From: Actinomycetota bacterium
Lineage (GTDB): Bacteria > Actinomycetota > Thermoleophilia > Solirubrobacterales > 70-9
Reading direction: 5' to 3'
Assembly: GCA_018268415.1 (NCBI GenBank)
Contig: JAFDWO010000015.1
Location: 1-40,433, forward strand
DNA: 40,433 bases
Part shown: positions 15,709 to 23,447 of the stretch, piece after piece
Numbering within the stretch: the first letter of the stretch is position 1
Layout of the letters: the number at the start of each line of letters is the position of its first letter
The notes under the pieces: generated by a model
What the model was told of the DNA's origin: nothing
Database searches by the model: none
Seen by the model: the letters and a program-made list of their open reading frames with translations, nothing else
Translations under genes and position numbers: made by a program

Positions 15709-17366
15709 GCCCGGCTGCGGCCCGCTCCGCGCCCGACCTTGGTTCGCCCGACCTGGTCCCCGGGACCGAGGACGCCTGGCGGGCGCACTGGGGGGAGGAC
15801 CTCGATGCCGCCACCGTGCGGGACCGCCTCGTTCGGGGGTCCCTGCCGGCGGAGTTCGCGATGACCGCGGGGACGGTCGGCGACAGCAGGCCGATCGAGA
15901 TCGCGGGCGTCGGCTGTGGCCACGCCGAGCTGGACGAGAAGGCGGCGCGGACCGCGGCATGGCTCGCGCGACAGGGTGTCCGACAGGGCGACCGGATCAT
16001 CCTTTGTGGAGCGACCGGCCCGAACCTCGTGCAGGCCTATCTGGGCACCCTGCGCCTCGGTGCGGTGGCCGTACCGCTCGACGTCGCCTCGACGCAGGAG
16101 GATCTCGACGCCATCCTCGTGGCGAGCGGCGCCCGCGCCGCCTTCGCCGACCCGGAGCCGCTCGGGCTGCTCGCCTCCTCGCGCGATCGCGATCGCCTGC
16201 AGCTTCTCGTCGGGCTCGCCGAGGGCATCGGGGGCGGGCCGCCCCTGGACGAGGCCCTGGCGAACGCCGCCGCTCCACTTCCGGCGATCGGATCGGATGC
16301 GGTCGCGATGCTCGCCTACACCTCCGGCACCACCGGGGCGCCGAAGGGTGTGCCGCTGACCCACGGCAACCTCCTTGCGTCGATTCGTGCCGCGTTGCGG
16401 GCCTGGCATTGGTCGGTCGACGATGTCCTCGTGCACGCCCTGCCGCTGTCCCACCAGCACGGCCTGAGCGGCCTGCATGCGTCGCTGCTCACCGGCAGTG
16501 GCGCGATTCTCCTGCCCCGGTTCGACTCGGATGCCGTCGGCGATGCGGTGGCGCGCGGGGGGACCGTGCTGTTCGGGGTGCCGGCGATGTACGAGCGCCT
16601 GCGGGCGGTGAGGGGCTCGACGGCCGCTGCTCTCCGCGGCCTGCGCCTGGCCACCTCGGGTTCGGCGCCGCTCTCCTCCGACCTTGCGAACGAGCTCGCC
16701 GAGCGGGTGCTGGGGCAGATCCCGCTGGAGCGCTACGGGAGTACCGAGACCGGCCTCAGCGTGAGCAACGTGTACGGGGATCCCCGGCCCGGCGAGGTCG
16801 GCCTTCCGCTCCCGGGCCTCGAGCTCGCGATCGTGGGTCCCGAGCTCGAACCGGTCCCTGCCGGCGAAGAGGGGGAGATCCTGTTGCGCGGGCCGCAGGT
16901 CGTCGCCGGCTACCTCGACGACCCGGAGGCGACCGCGGCGGCGACGGTGCCCGGGGGCTGGTTCCGGACCGGTGACCTCGGCAGGCTCGACGACAGCGGG
17001 CGCCTCACGATCAGCGGGCGCCTCAAGGAGTTGATCATCACCGGCGGGCTCAACGTTGCGCCGCGGGAGGTGGAGGCGGCGCTGACCGAACAGCAGGTCG
17101 TCGCCGCGGCCGCAGTGGCCGGGATGCCGTCGGAGCGCTGGGGGGAGATGGTGGTCGCCGCCGTCGTCCCCGCGGCCGGGGTGGACCTGACCGAGGCCGA
17201 GGTGCTGGCACTCGCCCGGGAGAGGCTCGCGCCGCACAAACGCCCCAAGCGGGTGGTCATCGTCGAAGCGCTCCCCGTCAACCGACTGGGGAAGGTCGTG
17301 CGCTCTTCGGTGCCCGCGCTCTTCGACGCTCAGCACAGTCTCGACAACAAGAACAGGAGGAACTGA
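15705..17366 (+). CDS. AMP-forming acyl-CoA synthetase (malonyl-CoA synthetase-like)
   Basis: The 553-residue protein has the adenylation motifs in order: phosphate loop LAYTSGTTGAPKGVPLTH (about 203-220), LERYGSTETG, WFRTGDLG, GRLKELIITGGLNV and the C-terminal catalytic Lys in NRLGKVVRS. Details such as HQHGLSGLHASLLTGSG recall malonyl-CoA and short dicarboxylate synthetases. It uses ATP and CoA to activate a carboxylate. With the hydratase, SDR-like and dehydrogenase-like genes it fits degradation of a ring-fission acid as its CoA ester. The stop overlaps the next start (TGATG). Confidence 0.9.
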   Translation: MSPAAARSAPDLGSPDLVPGTEDAWRAHWGEDLDAATVRDRLVRGSLPAEFAMTAGTVGDSRPIEIAGVGCGHAELDEKAARTAAWLARQGVRQGDRIILCGATGPNLVQAYLGTLRLGAVAVPLDVASTQEDLDAILVASGARAAFADPEPLGLLASSRDRDRLQLLVGLAEGIGGGPPLDEALANAAAPLPAIGSDAVAMLAYTSGTTGAPKGVPLTHGNLLASIRAALRAWHWSVDDVLVHALPLSHQHGLSGLHASLLTGSGAILLPRFDSDAVGDAVARGGTVLFGVPAMYERLRAVRGSTAAALRGLRLATSGSAPLSSDLANELAERVLGQIPLERYGSTETGLSVSNVYGDPRPGEVGLPLPGLELAIVGPELEPVPAGEEGEILLRGPQVVAGYLDDPEATAAATVPGGWFRTGDLGRLDDSGRLTISGRLKELIITGGLNVAPREVEAALTEQQVVAAAAVAGMPSERWGEMVVAAVVPAAGVDLTEAEVLALARERLAPHKRPKRVVIVEALPVNRLGKVVRSSVPALFDAQHSLDNKNRRN

Positions 17367-18193
17367 TGGATCTTGGCATGAAGGGAAGGGTCGCTTTCAT
17401 CACCGGTGGGAGCAAGGGCATCGGGCGGGAAACCGCGCGGGTCCTTGCCGAAGAGGGGGTCCGGGTTGCGATCGTCGCCAGGAACGACGACGCCCTGCAA
17501 CGGGCCGCCAAGGAGCTCGCCGAGCAGACCGAGGGCGAGGTGATCGGCGTTGCAGGCGACATGAGTGTCGCCGAGGAGGTGGAGCGCTGCGTCGAGGCCG
17601 CCACCGATCGGCTCGGTCCGATCGATGTGCTCGTGACCTGCGCCGGCAGCTCTCCCGGCGGACTGCTCGAGGAGCTGACCGAAGAGCAGTGGCTGCAGAG
17701 CCTCAACCTCAAGTTCCTTGGCTACGTTCGCACCTGCCGTGCGGTGATCCCGAGGATGGTTGAGAACGGTGGCGGCCGGGTCGTCCTCGTGGTCGGCAAC
17801 GATGGCCTCAAGCCGAGCTTCTGGGAGATGACTGCAGGCGCCGCCAATGCCGCCGACATCAATTTCGCGGCATCGCTGGCCGAGCAGTACGGTCCCAGCG
17901 GGGTGCGCGTCAACACCGTCAATCCGGGACCGGTCGACACCGACCGTTGGGACGGGCTCGAGAAAGCGTTCGCGCGGGACATGGGCACCGACCAGGCGAC
18001 CGCCCGGTCGCTGGCCAACTCAAGCATTCCGCTTGGGCGCATCTGCCGGCCGGACGAGGTTGCCGATCTTGTCGCCTACCTAGCCTCGGATCGGTCGAGC
18101 TTCGTGCACGGGGCGCACGTGCCGATCGACGGCGGGCAGCGTAAGGCGCTGATGGACAGGTCGTCGATGGCGGAGGCCGGCGCAGCCGCATGA
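17366..18193 (+). CDS. SDR-like protein lacking the catalytic Tyr-x3-Lys
   Basis: The 275-residue protein keeps the Rossmann nucleotide motif ITGGSKGIGRE (residues about 12-22) and the structural CAGSSPGG element. The active-site helix, where SDRs have Tyr-x-x-x-Lys, reads MTAGAANAADINFAASLAEQ, so neither catalytic residue is present; the preceding catalytic Ser is also unclear (LVVGNDGL). NTVNPGPVDTDRW and GRICRPDEVADLVAYLASD are conventional. It may bind a cofactor or CoA ester without ordinary ketoreductase chemistry, may use other residues, or may be a structural partner. A good GGAGG site precedes the start. Confidence 0.85.
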   Translation: MDLGMKGRVAFITGGSKGIGRETARVLAEEGVRVAIVARNDDALQRAAKELAEQTEGEVIGVAGDMSVAEEVERCVEAATDRLGPIDVLVTCAGSSPGGLLEELTEEQWLQSLNLKFLGYVRTCRAVIPRMVENGGGRVVLVVGNDGLKPSFWEMTAGAANAADINFAASLAEQYGPSGVRVNTVNPGPVDTDRWDGLEKAFARDMGTDQATARSLANSSIPLGRICRPDEVADLVAYLASDRSSFVHGAHVPIDGGQRKALMDRSSMAEAGAAA

Positions 18194-18861
18194 AGCTGTC
18201 GAACGAGACGCAGGTTGCCGCCCCGCCAGACCGTCTGTTCGCCCTGCTTGCCGACGTCGAGCAGGTCGCCGGCTGCCTGCCCGGGGCGGGCATCGAGGGA
18301 CGCGATGGGGAGGACTTCATCGGTGCGATGAAGGTCAAGGTGGGGCCGATCACGGCGGCCTACCGCGGCACCATCGGTTTCCTTGAGCTGGATGAGTCCG
18401 GTCGGCGTGCGGTGCTCAAGGCGCGCGCCCAGGAGACCAACGGCAACGGCGACGCGGAAGCCGTGATCACCACCTCCGTGGTGGAGGCGGCCGCGGGTGG
18501 GAGCCGATTGCAGATGGAAACCGATCTGCAGATTCGCGGCCGCATGGCGCAGCTGGGCCGCGGGGCGATGGAGCGGATCTCGCAGCAGCTGTTCGAGCAG
18601 TTCGCGCGCAACGTAGAGAGCGCGGTGGTTGACGGTGGGTTCCGGCCCCCGGCAGGCGGCGGTGCCGCCCCTGCCGGGGGCGACACCGGCCCACGCCCGC
18701 AGGTGCGGACCGCGGTTCCGCCCGAGGACGGGGAAGCGCTCGATGCGGTCGGGCTGTTCTTGACGCCGCAGATGCGCCGGACCGCCCTCGTGGTCGGCGC
18801 CTGGGCCATGGGCTTTGCCTATGGCTACCTCGCCGGTCGGTTGCGTCGAGGTCGTACGTGA
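18190..18861 (+). CDS. coxG: CoxG-like SRPBCC protein with C-terminal membrane anchor
   Basis: The 223-residue protein begins with KLSNETQVAAPPDRLFALLADVEQ and the GCLPG motif that typify CoxG, then a Pro/Gly/Ala-rich linker (about 155-185) and a C-terminal hydrophobic helix followed by RRGRT. CoxG recruits or helps mature molybdenum hydroxylases at the membrane; the C-terminal helix is the anchor. The position inside the operon that ends with the FAD and iron-sulfur subunits fits. The start overlaps the SDR stop (ATGA) and the stop overlaps the next start (GTGA). Confidence 0.92.
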   Translation: MKLSNETQVAAPPDRLFALLADVEQVAGCLPGAGIEGRDGEDFIGAMKVKVGPITAAYRGTIGFLELDESGRRAVLKARAQETNGNGDAEAVITTSVVEAAAGGSRLQMETDLQIRGRMAQLGRGAMERISQQLFEQFARNVESAVVDGGFRPPAGGGAAPAGGDTGPRPQVRTAVPPEDGEALDAVGLFLTPQMRRTALVVGAWAMGFAYGYLAGRLRRGRT

Positions 18862-19979
18862 GTGTTGCTCCTGCGAAGCCCTCCGCGGTCGCCGGGCTCT
18901 GCCTGCTCGACGACTTCATCGACCCGGCCGAGCTCGAGCTTGTCGTCCGTCTCCGGAGCTTCGTGCGGCGGAGCTTCATCCCCGATGCCGGCGCCTTCTT
19001 CGCCCGCGGCGAGTGGCCCCGCGAGCTGCTGATGGAGCTTGGCAGCCTGGGGGTCCACGACCTCCACGTCTCGACCTCCGGGAGCGCTTCCGCCTTCGGC
19101 CTGGCGTTCCTGGAGTTGGGCGCGGGTGACCTTGCCTTCTCGCGCATGGTCGGCGCCCATGCAGGCGCGCTGTCGATGGCGGTCGATGGCCGCGCCGCAC
19201 CCGAGCTGCGCGCCCGTTGGCTCGAGGGTTTGCGGAGCGGGGAGGCGATCGGCTGTTACGTCCACGCCTGCGACGATCCGCGATCGGGTGGGGTCATCCT
19301 CAGGCCCGCCGCCGGATCGGTTGCCGGGGCCCTCGGCGGCACGGCGCGCCAGGTCCTGCTCTCGCCGCGCGCCGACGTGATGGTCGTGCGCTGCTCGGGA
19401 GGCGATGGCGAGCCGTTCGAATGCGTTGTCCCGACGACCGCCGCCGGCGTCGCGGTTCATGCCGCGAGGCGTGTCCCACCGCCCTTCCACGGGCTCCTCG
19501 GCGACGTCACCTTCGACGAAGTGCGGGTGCCGCAGGAGGCTGTCCTGACGCCGAGCGGAGGCGTCGACGAGCCCGCGGATACGATCGGCGCGTGGATGGC
19601 CTACGCGGCGATCTGTGGGACCGCGGGCGCAGCGCGGGCTTCGTTCGAAGAGCTTTGTGGGGACGTCGATCCTTCCCGGATCCTCGGCCGCGCATCGATG
19701 CGCGCCGCCGCCGGCGCCTTCGAGGCCGGTGCGCTCGCGCTTCACCTCGGCAGGCGTTGGGACGCCGGCTGCCTCCATCCCCGGCAGTTTGCCCTGGCAG
19801 CCGCGGCCACGACCCGAGCCGCGGACGAGGTGGCGAGCGCGGCCCGCGCCGCCACCCGCTTCGCCGACAAGCGCTCGGCGGCCTTCCGCTACCTCGTCGC
19901 CAGGCAGTATCTGTCCGCGGACGGCTGGGGCCTCGGCGGCAGGGAAGCGTGGGGGGGCGGGACAGATGACGAAGGCTGA
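18858..19979 (+). CDS. Divergent acyl-CoA dehydrogenase-like protein
   Basis: The 373-residue protein matches acyl-CoA dehydrogenases in size and helix pattern: an N-terminal helical part, a middle beta domain with DVTFDEVRVPQEAVL (the family's F-x-x-V-x-V-P pattern) and a C-terminal helical bundle ending in RYLVARQYLSADGWGLGG. The FAD-binding stretch of the family (x-S/T-E-P-x2-G-S-D) is replaced by HACDDPRSGG, and no catalytic Glu can be assigned. It may be a diverged dehydrogenase or an inactive partner. The GTG start overlaps the CoxG stop and its end overlaps the amidase by 14 bases. Confidence 0.75.
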   Translation: MSVAPAKPSAVAGLCLLDDFIDPAELELVVRLRSFVRRSFIPDAGAFFARGEWPRELLMELGSLGVHDLHVSTSGSASAFGLAFLELGAGDLAFSRMVGAHAGALSMAVDGRAAPELRARWLEGLRSGEAIGCYVHACDDPRSGGVILRPAAGSVAGALGGTARQVLLSPRADVMVVRCSGGDGEPFECVVPTTAAGVAVHAARRVPPPFHGLLGDVTFDEVRVPQEAVLTPSGGVDEPADTIGAWMAYAAICGTAGAARASFEELCGDVDPSRILGRASMRAAAGAFEAGALALHLGRRWDAGCLHPRQFALAAAATTRAADEVASAARAATRFADKRSAAFRYLVARQYLSADGWGLGGREAWGGGTDDEG

Positions 19980-21300
19980 CGAGGTCACGCCTGCCGCGGA
20001 TGACCGGATCGGCCCGCGCGAGGCGGCCGCGGCGCTGCGGGAGCGGCGGGTCTCCAGTCGCGAGCTGACCGTCGCCTGCCTGCGATGCGCCGAAGAGACC
20101 GCGACGACCGTTGACGCGTTCGCGTGCCTCGACCCGGCCGGCGCGATCGCCGCCGCGGTCCGGGCCGACGTCGAGCTCGCGGCGGGTAAGGACCGGGGGT
20201 CACTACACGGGATTCCGGTAGCGGTCAAGGAGCTGATCGCGGTGGCGGGCCTGCCGTTGACGGCGGGATCGGCGGTCCTCGCGGGAGCGCCGCCGTCAGT
20301 ACGCGACGCGGCTGTCGTCGCAGACCTCCGCCGGGCGGGCGCAGTCGTCGTTGGAACCACCCGCACGCACCCGTTCGCGATGGGAGTGACGACTCCCGGC
20401 GTGGGTCACCCCAGCCTTCCCGGTGCGACCAGCGGCGGTTCCAGCGGCGGCTCCGCGGCGGCGGTGGCCATCGGCGCCTGTCTGCTGGCGCTGGGGACCG
20501 ATACCGCCGGCTCGGTCCGCATCCCGGCTGCGCTCTGCGGCGTGGCCGGGCTGGTGCCGCCCCACGGATCGTTGTCGCGCGAGGGCGTCATTCCCGTCTC
20601 GCGCTCCCTCGACGCGGTCGGGGTCCTCGCCGCCGAGGTCGCCGACCTCCCGGTGGTCTGGCGCGCCCTTGCCGCGGTGCCCACGGCTGCCGCGGTCGGG
20701 AAGGCCTTCGTCCTCGGGGAGGACGAGCTCACCGGCGTCGCGCCCGCTGTCCGCTGCGGGGTCGACGCGGTTGCCGATCGGCTCGGTGGTGTCGCCGATC
20801 GTGTCGGGCTCGACCTCCGTGGTGCGGCGCGGTACGCGGCGCGCCTGGTGGTGGCGGAGGCGCTCGACGCTCACCGTGACCGTGGCTGGTGGCCGGTGCA
20901 CCGCTACCGCTATGAGCCGGATATCCGGCGGCAACTGGAACTGGCCGAACGCCTCGACCCGGACGACGTCGGCGCCGCCCGCGATGCGCTCGCCCGGCTG
21001 GCCGCGAGGCTGGTCGAGTTGCTGGGCGAAGACGGGATCCTGGTCCTGCCGACGACGCCGACCACCGCGCCCGCGCTGCCCGTCGAGGACGAGGACGGGG
21101 CCGAGAGCCGCCGCCTCGCCGGCGAGCTGACGCGATTCACCGCGCCGTTCAATGCGCTCGGCGCGGCTTCGGCCTCGGTGCCCGTGGGACTTGACGAGGC
21201 GGCGCGGCCGGTCGGCGTCCAGGTCGTCGCGATGAACGAGGCCGTGTTGCTGGGGGCCCTCGAGATCCTCGCGACCGAGCCCGGGGTTTCGCGAAGGTGA
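19966..21300 (+). CDS. Amidase-signature family amidohydrolase
   Basis: The 444-residue protein contains the Ser-cisSer-Lys triad: Lys88 in VAVKE, the Gly/Ser signature ATSGGSSGGSAAA (about residues 154-166) and the nucleophile Ser183 in DTAGSVRIP. Members hydrolyse amides (amides of aryl acids, allophanate, indoleacetamide, Glu-tRNA amidation). With the RutB-like hydrolase and the cyclase it gives the island three C-N hydrolases of different folds, which supports a nitrogen-containing substrate. The protein is shorter than most (about 460-500). The start is the ATG at 19966 inside the end of the previous gene; its stop overlaps the next start (GTGA). Confidence 0.92.
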   Translation: MTKADEVTPAADDRIGPREAAAALRERRVSSRELTVACLRCAEETATTVDAFACLDPAGAIAAAVRADVELAAGKDRGSLHGIPVAVKELIAVAGLPLTAGSAVLAGAPPSVRDAAVVADLRRAGAVVVGTTRTHPFAMGVTTPGVGHPSLPGATSGGSSGGSAAAVAIGACLLALGTDTAGSVRIPAALCGVAGLVPPHGSLSREGVIPVSRSLDAVGVLAAEVADLPVVWRALAAVPTAAAVGKAFVLGEDELTGVAPAVRCGVDAVADRLGGVADRVGLDLRGAARYAARLVVAEALDAHRDRGWWPVHRYRYEPDIRRQLELAERLDPDDVGAARDALARLAARLVELLGEDGILVLPTTPTTAPALPVEDEDGAESRRLAGELTRFTAPFNALGAASASVPVGLDEAARPVGVQVVAMNEAVLLGALEILATEPGVSRR

Positions 21301-22184
21301 AGCCGCCGCCGTTTGCCTACCAGCGCGCGTTCAGCGCCGCCGACGCGGTTGCCCGCCTCGCCGAGGCCGGCGACGAGGCGAAGTTGCTGGCGGGAGGCCA
21401 GAGCCTCGTCCCGATGTTGGCCTTCCGGCTGGTGCGCCCGACCGTGTTGATCGATCTCAAGCCGGTCGAGGAGTTGTCGTACCTGCGGGTCGACGATGAC
21501 GGTGCGCTGTGGGTCGGTGCTCTCACTCCACACCGGGGCCTCGAGTCGATCGAGCCGCGGCTCATCGCACGGGGCCACCGACTCTTGCCGGAGGCGGCGC
21601 GCTGGGTCGGCCACGCGCCGATCCGCGCGCGAGGTACCTTCGCAGGCAGCCTCGCGCATGCCGACCCCTCGGCCGAGTGGTGTCTGATGTGCGTCCTGCT
21701 CGATGCCGATCTCACGGTGCTCGGGCCTGCCGGCAGTCGCGTCGTCCCGGCGCGCGAATTCTTCCGGGGCTACCTCACCACGGACCTGGCTGCCGACGAG
21801 ATGATCGTCGAGGCCCGCCTGCCGGCCACCGGCCCGGCCGTCGCGCTGGAGGAGGTGGCGCGTCGCCATGGCGATTTCGCGCTCGCCAGTGCCGCGGTCG
21901 CCCTCGATGTCGATGGAGCAGGCATCTGTCAGGGGGCCAGGATCGCGCTGGGAGGTGTCGCCGAAGTCCCGATGCGGGCCGGTGTCGCCGAGGCAGGCCT
22001 GACCGGCCATCCACTCGACCAGGAGGCGATCCGCGAGGCGGCAGCACTGGCCACCCGCGACCTTGAGCCACTCCCGAACGCCGGGGTGAGCGGTGACTAT
22101 CGCCGGCGGCTGACCCGGGTGCTGGTGGAACGGGCTTTGAGCACTGCTCGTGAGCGGGCGCGAAAGGACGGTGGGGATGGATGA
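21297..22184 (+). CDS. Molybdenum hydroxylase FAD subunit (CoxM type)
   Basis: The 295-residue protein has the two FAD motifs of the CoxM/XdhB family: KLLAGGQSLVPMLAFRL (about residues 29-45) and ARGTFAGSLAHADPSAEW (about 108-126). It starts with PPPFAYQRAFSAADAVARL as usual. It passes electrons from the iron-sulfur subunit to an acceptor. Its catalytic partner is most likely the large subunit at 9675, since no other is in the window. The GTG start overlaps the amidase stop; the 2Fe-2S gene overlaps its end by 8 bases. Confidence 0.94.
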   Translation: MKPPPFAYQRAFSAADAVARLAEAGDEAKLLAGGQSLVPMLAFRLVRPTVLIDLKPVEELSYLRVDDDGALWVGALTPHRGLESIEPRLIARGHRLLPEAARWVGHAPIRARGTFAGSLAHADPSAEWCLMCVLLDADLTVLGPAGSRVVPAREFFRGYLTTDLAADEMIVEARLPATGPAVALEEVARRHGDFALASAAVALDVDGAGICQGARIALGGVAEVPMRAGVAEAGLTGHPLDQEAIREAAALATRDLEPLPNAGVSGDYRRRLTRVLVERALSTARERARKDGGDG

Positions 22185-22659
22185 GTCGCTGGAACAGCTG
22201 ATCGCGCTCCGCGTGAACGGGGTCAGGCATGAGGTCGTCGTGCCGCCGCGCCGGACCCTCTCCGACGTGCTCCGCCACGACCTGGGCCTGACCGGCACCC
22301 ACGTCGGCTGCGAGCACGGGATCTGCGGTGCCTGCACGGTGATCGTCGACGGGGCGGCCGTCCGTTCCTGCCTCCTTCTCGCCGTCCAAGTGGAGGACTG
22401 CGAGATCGAGACGGTCGAGGGTCTCGCCGGACCGGACGGTGAGCCCAACGCCCTGCAGCGGGCCTTCCACGAGAACCGTGCACAGCAGTGCGGCTTCTGC
22501 ACGCCCGGCTTTCTGATGCTCGCGGAGGCCGCGATCCGCGAGCGAGGGTCGATGACCGAGGAAGAGGTCACCGACCTGCTCGCCTCGAACGTCTGCCGTT
22601 GCACCGGCTACGACGCGATCCTGGCGGCAGTCAACCAGGTGATGAAGGAGCGCCGGTAG
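22177..22659 (+). CDS. Molybdenum hydroxylase 2Fe-2S subunit (CoxS type)
   Basis: The 160-residue protein shows both cluster motifs: the plant-ferredoxin type GCEHGICGACTVIVDG (about residues 47-62) with a later Cys in RSCLLLAV, and the second CGFCTPGFL and NVCRCTGYDAI, giving eight cysteines for two [2Fe-2S] clusters. It links the molybdopterin and FAD subunits. The ATG at 22177 lies inside the FAD-subunit gene. It is the last gene of the ten-gene operon and is followed by a hairpin. Confidence 0.95.
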   Translation: MDESLEQLIALRVNGVRHEVVVPPRRTLSDVLRHDLGLTGTHVGCEHGICGACTVIVDGAAVRSCLLLAVQVEDCEIETVEGLAGPDGEPNALQRAFHENRAQQCGFCTPGFLMLAEAAIRERGSMTEEEVTDLLASNVCRCTGYDAILAAVNQVMKERR

Positions 22660-22678
22660 GCGCTGGAGAAGTCCTGCG

Positions 22679-22698
22679 GACCTGATCCCGATCAGGTC
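22679..22698. terminator. 8-4-8 hairpin between convergent operon end and TetR gene
   Basis: GACCTGAT and ATCAGGTC are perfect inverted arms with loop CCCG, between the 2Fe-2S subunit stop (22659) and the TetR stop (22702). There is no T-tract on either strand. The convergent position suggests a two-way terminator. The core TGAT-N4-ATCA is also the core of the proposed TetR operator, but the AAA/TTT flanks are absent. Confidence 0.45.
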
Positions 22699-22701
22699 TG
22701 G

Positions 22702-23343
22702 TCAGGCGCGTGGGGCGAGGCCGGAGATGACGAGCCCGAACTGCTCGCGCAGGGTCTGCAGGCTGTGGGGGATGTCCGGGTCGTCGACGTCGAGGCAGAA
22801 GCGGATCTCGATGCGGTAGAGGCTGAAGAGGACGTGGGCGGCGAAGTCGGGGGCGATCGCCGAGCTGACGGTGCCGTCGGCCTGGGCGGCGGCGACGATG
22901 CGGGCCACCTGCTGTTCGGCGCGCAGGGTTCCCGCCCAGACGCGTTCGGAGACGATCCCCGCCCGGAAGGTCGTCTCGCGCATCATCACCCGGGACAGTT
23001 CGGGCGTCTGGCAGAAGTACTCGTAGAGCTCGGCGAAGAAGGCGAGCAACTGGTCGAGGAAGCCATCCGCCGCGGTCGAGCGCGCGTAGGCCCGATCCAT
23101 CACCTCCGGCAGCTCTTCGTCGAAGACGAGGAGGAGGAGGTCGTTCTTGTTCTTCGCGTAGAGGAACAAGGTTCCGAACGCGACGTCGGCCTGCGCCGCG
23201 ATGTCGCGGAGGTTGGCGCCCTCGAAGCCCTCGCTGACGAAGACCTCCCGGGCGGCCGCCCGGATCCGGCGCAGCTTGTCGCGCTTGTTGGCCTCGCGCC
23301 TGCCGCCGGTGGGCTGATCGGAATCGATGGGTTGGGAGGCCAT
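22702..23343 (-). CDS. TetR-family transcriptional regulator
   Basis: The 213-residue protein has the TetR DNA-binding domain at about residues 22-70: RIRAAAREVFVSEGFEGANL, then RDIAAQADVAFGTLFLYAKNKNDLLLL, where the usual Y-x-Y-F is replaced by LFLYAKN. The C-terminal helical domain is typical for ligand binding. It diverges from the SDR gene and the AT-rich palindrome at 23389-23407 lies 46 bp before its start, so it probably represses itself and the SDR; the same palindrome recurs at two further promoters. The sister family FadR/PaaR-like TetR proteins respond to CoA esters, a guess only here. Confidence 0.93.
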   Translation of the reverse strand: MASQPIDSDQPTGGRREANKRDKLRRIRAAAREVFVSEGFEGANLRDIAAQADVAFGTLFLYAKNKNDLLLLVFDEELPEVMDRAYARSTAADGFLDQLLAFFAELYEYFCQTPELSRVMMRETTFRAGIVSERVWAGTLRAEQQVARIVAAAQADGTVSSAIAPDFAAHVLFSLYRIEIRFCLDVDDPDIPHSLQTLREQFGLVISGLAPRA

Positions 23344-23385
23344 TGGCGGTTCGCATCTTAGGCGGCCGCGGCACCTCGCGAGAGG

Positions 23386-23407
23386 TATAAACTGATTTGG
23401 ATCATTT
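23386..23407. promoter_or_regulatory. TetR/SDR divergent promoter: -10 TATAAA overlapping palindromic operator
   Basis: AAACTGATTTGGATCATTT occupies 23389-23407, with the inverted core TGAT-N4-ATCA at 23393-23404. It overlaps a plus-strand -10-like TATAAA (23386-23391). The same sequence with a different 4-base centre occurs at 28848-28866 and, in reverse orientation, at 30115-30135. An AT-rich 19-mer repeated in a genome this GC-rich is unlikely to be chance. Confidence 0.75.
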
Positions 23408-23447
23408 ATTCCTGGGTCTACTCGCGGCCATCGCGGAGGAGGAAGTG

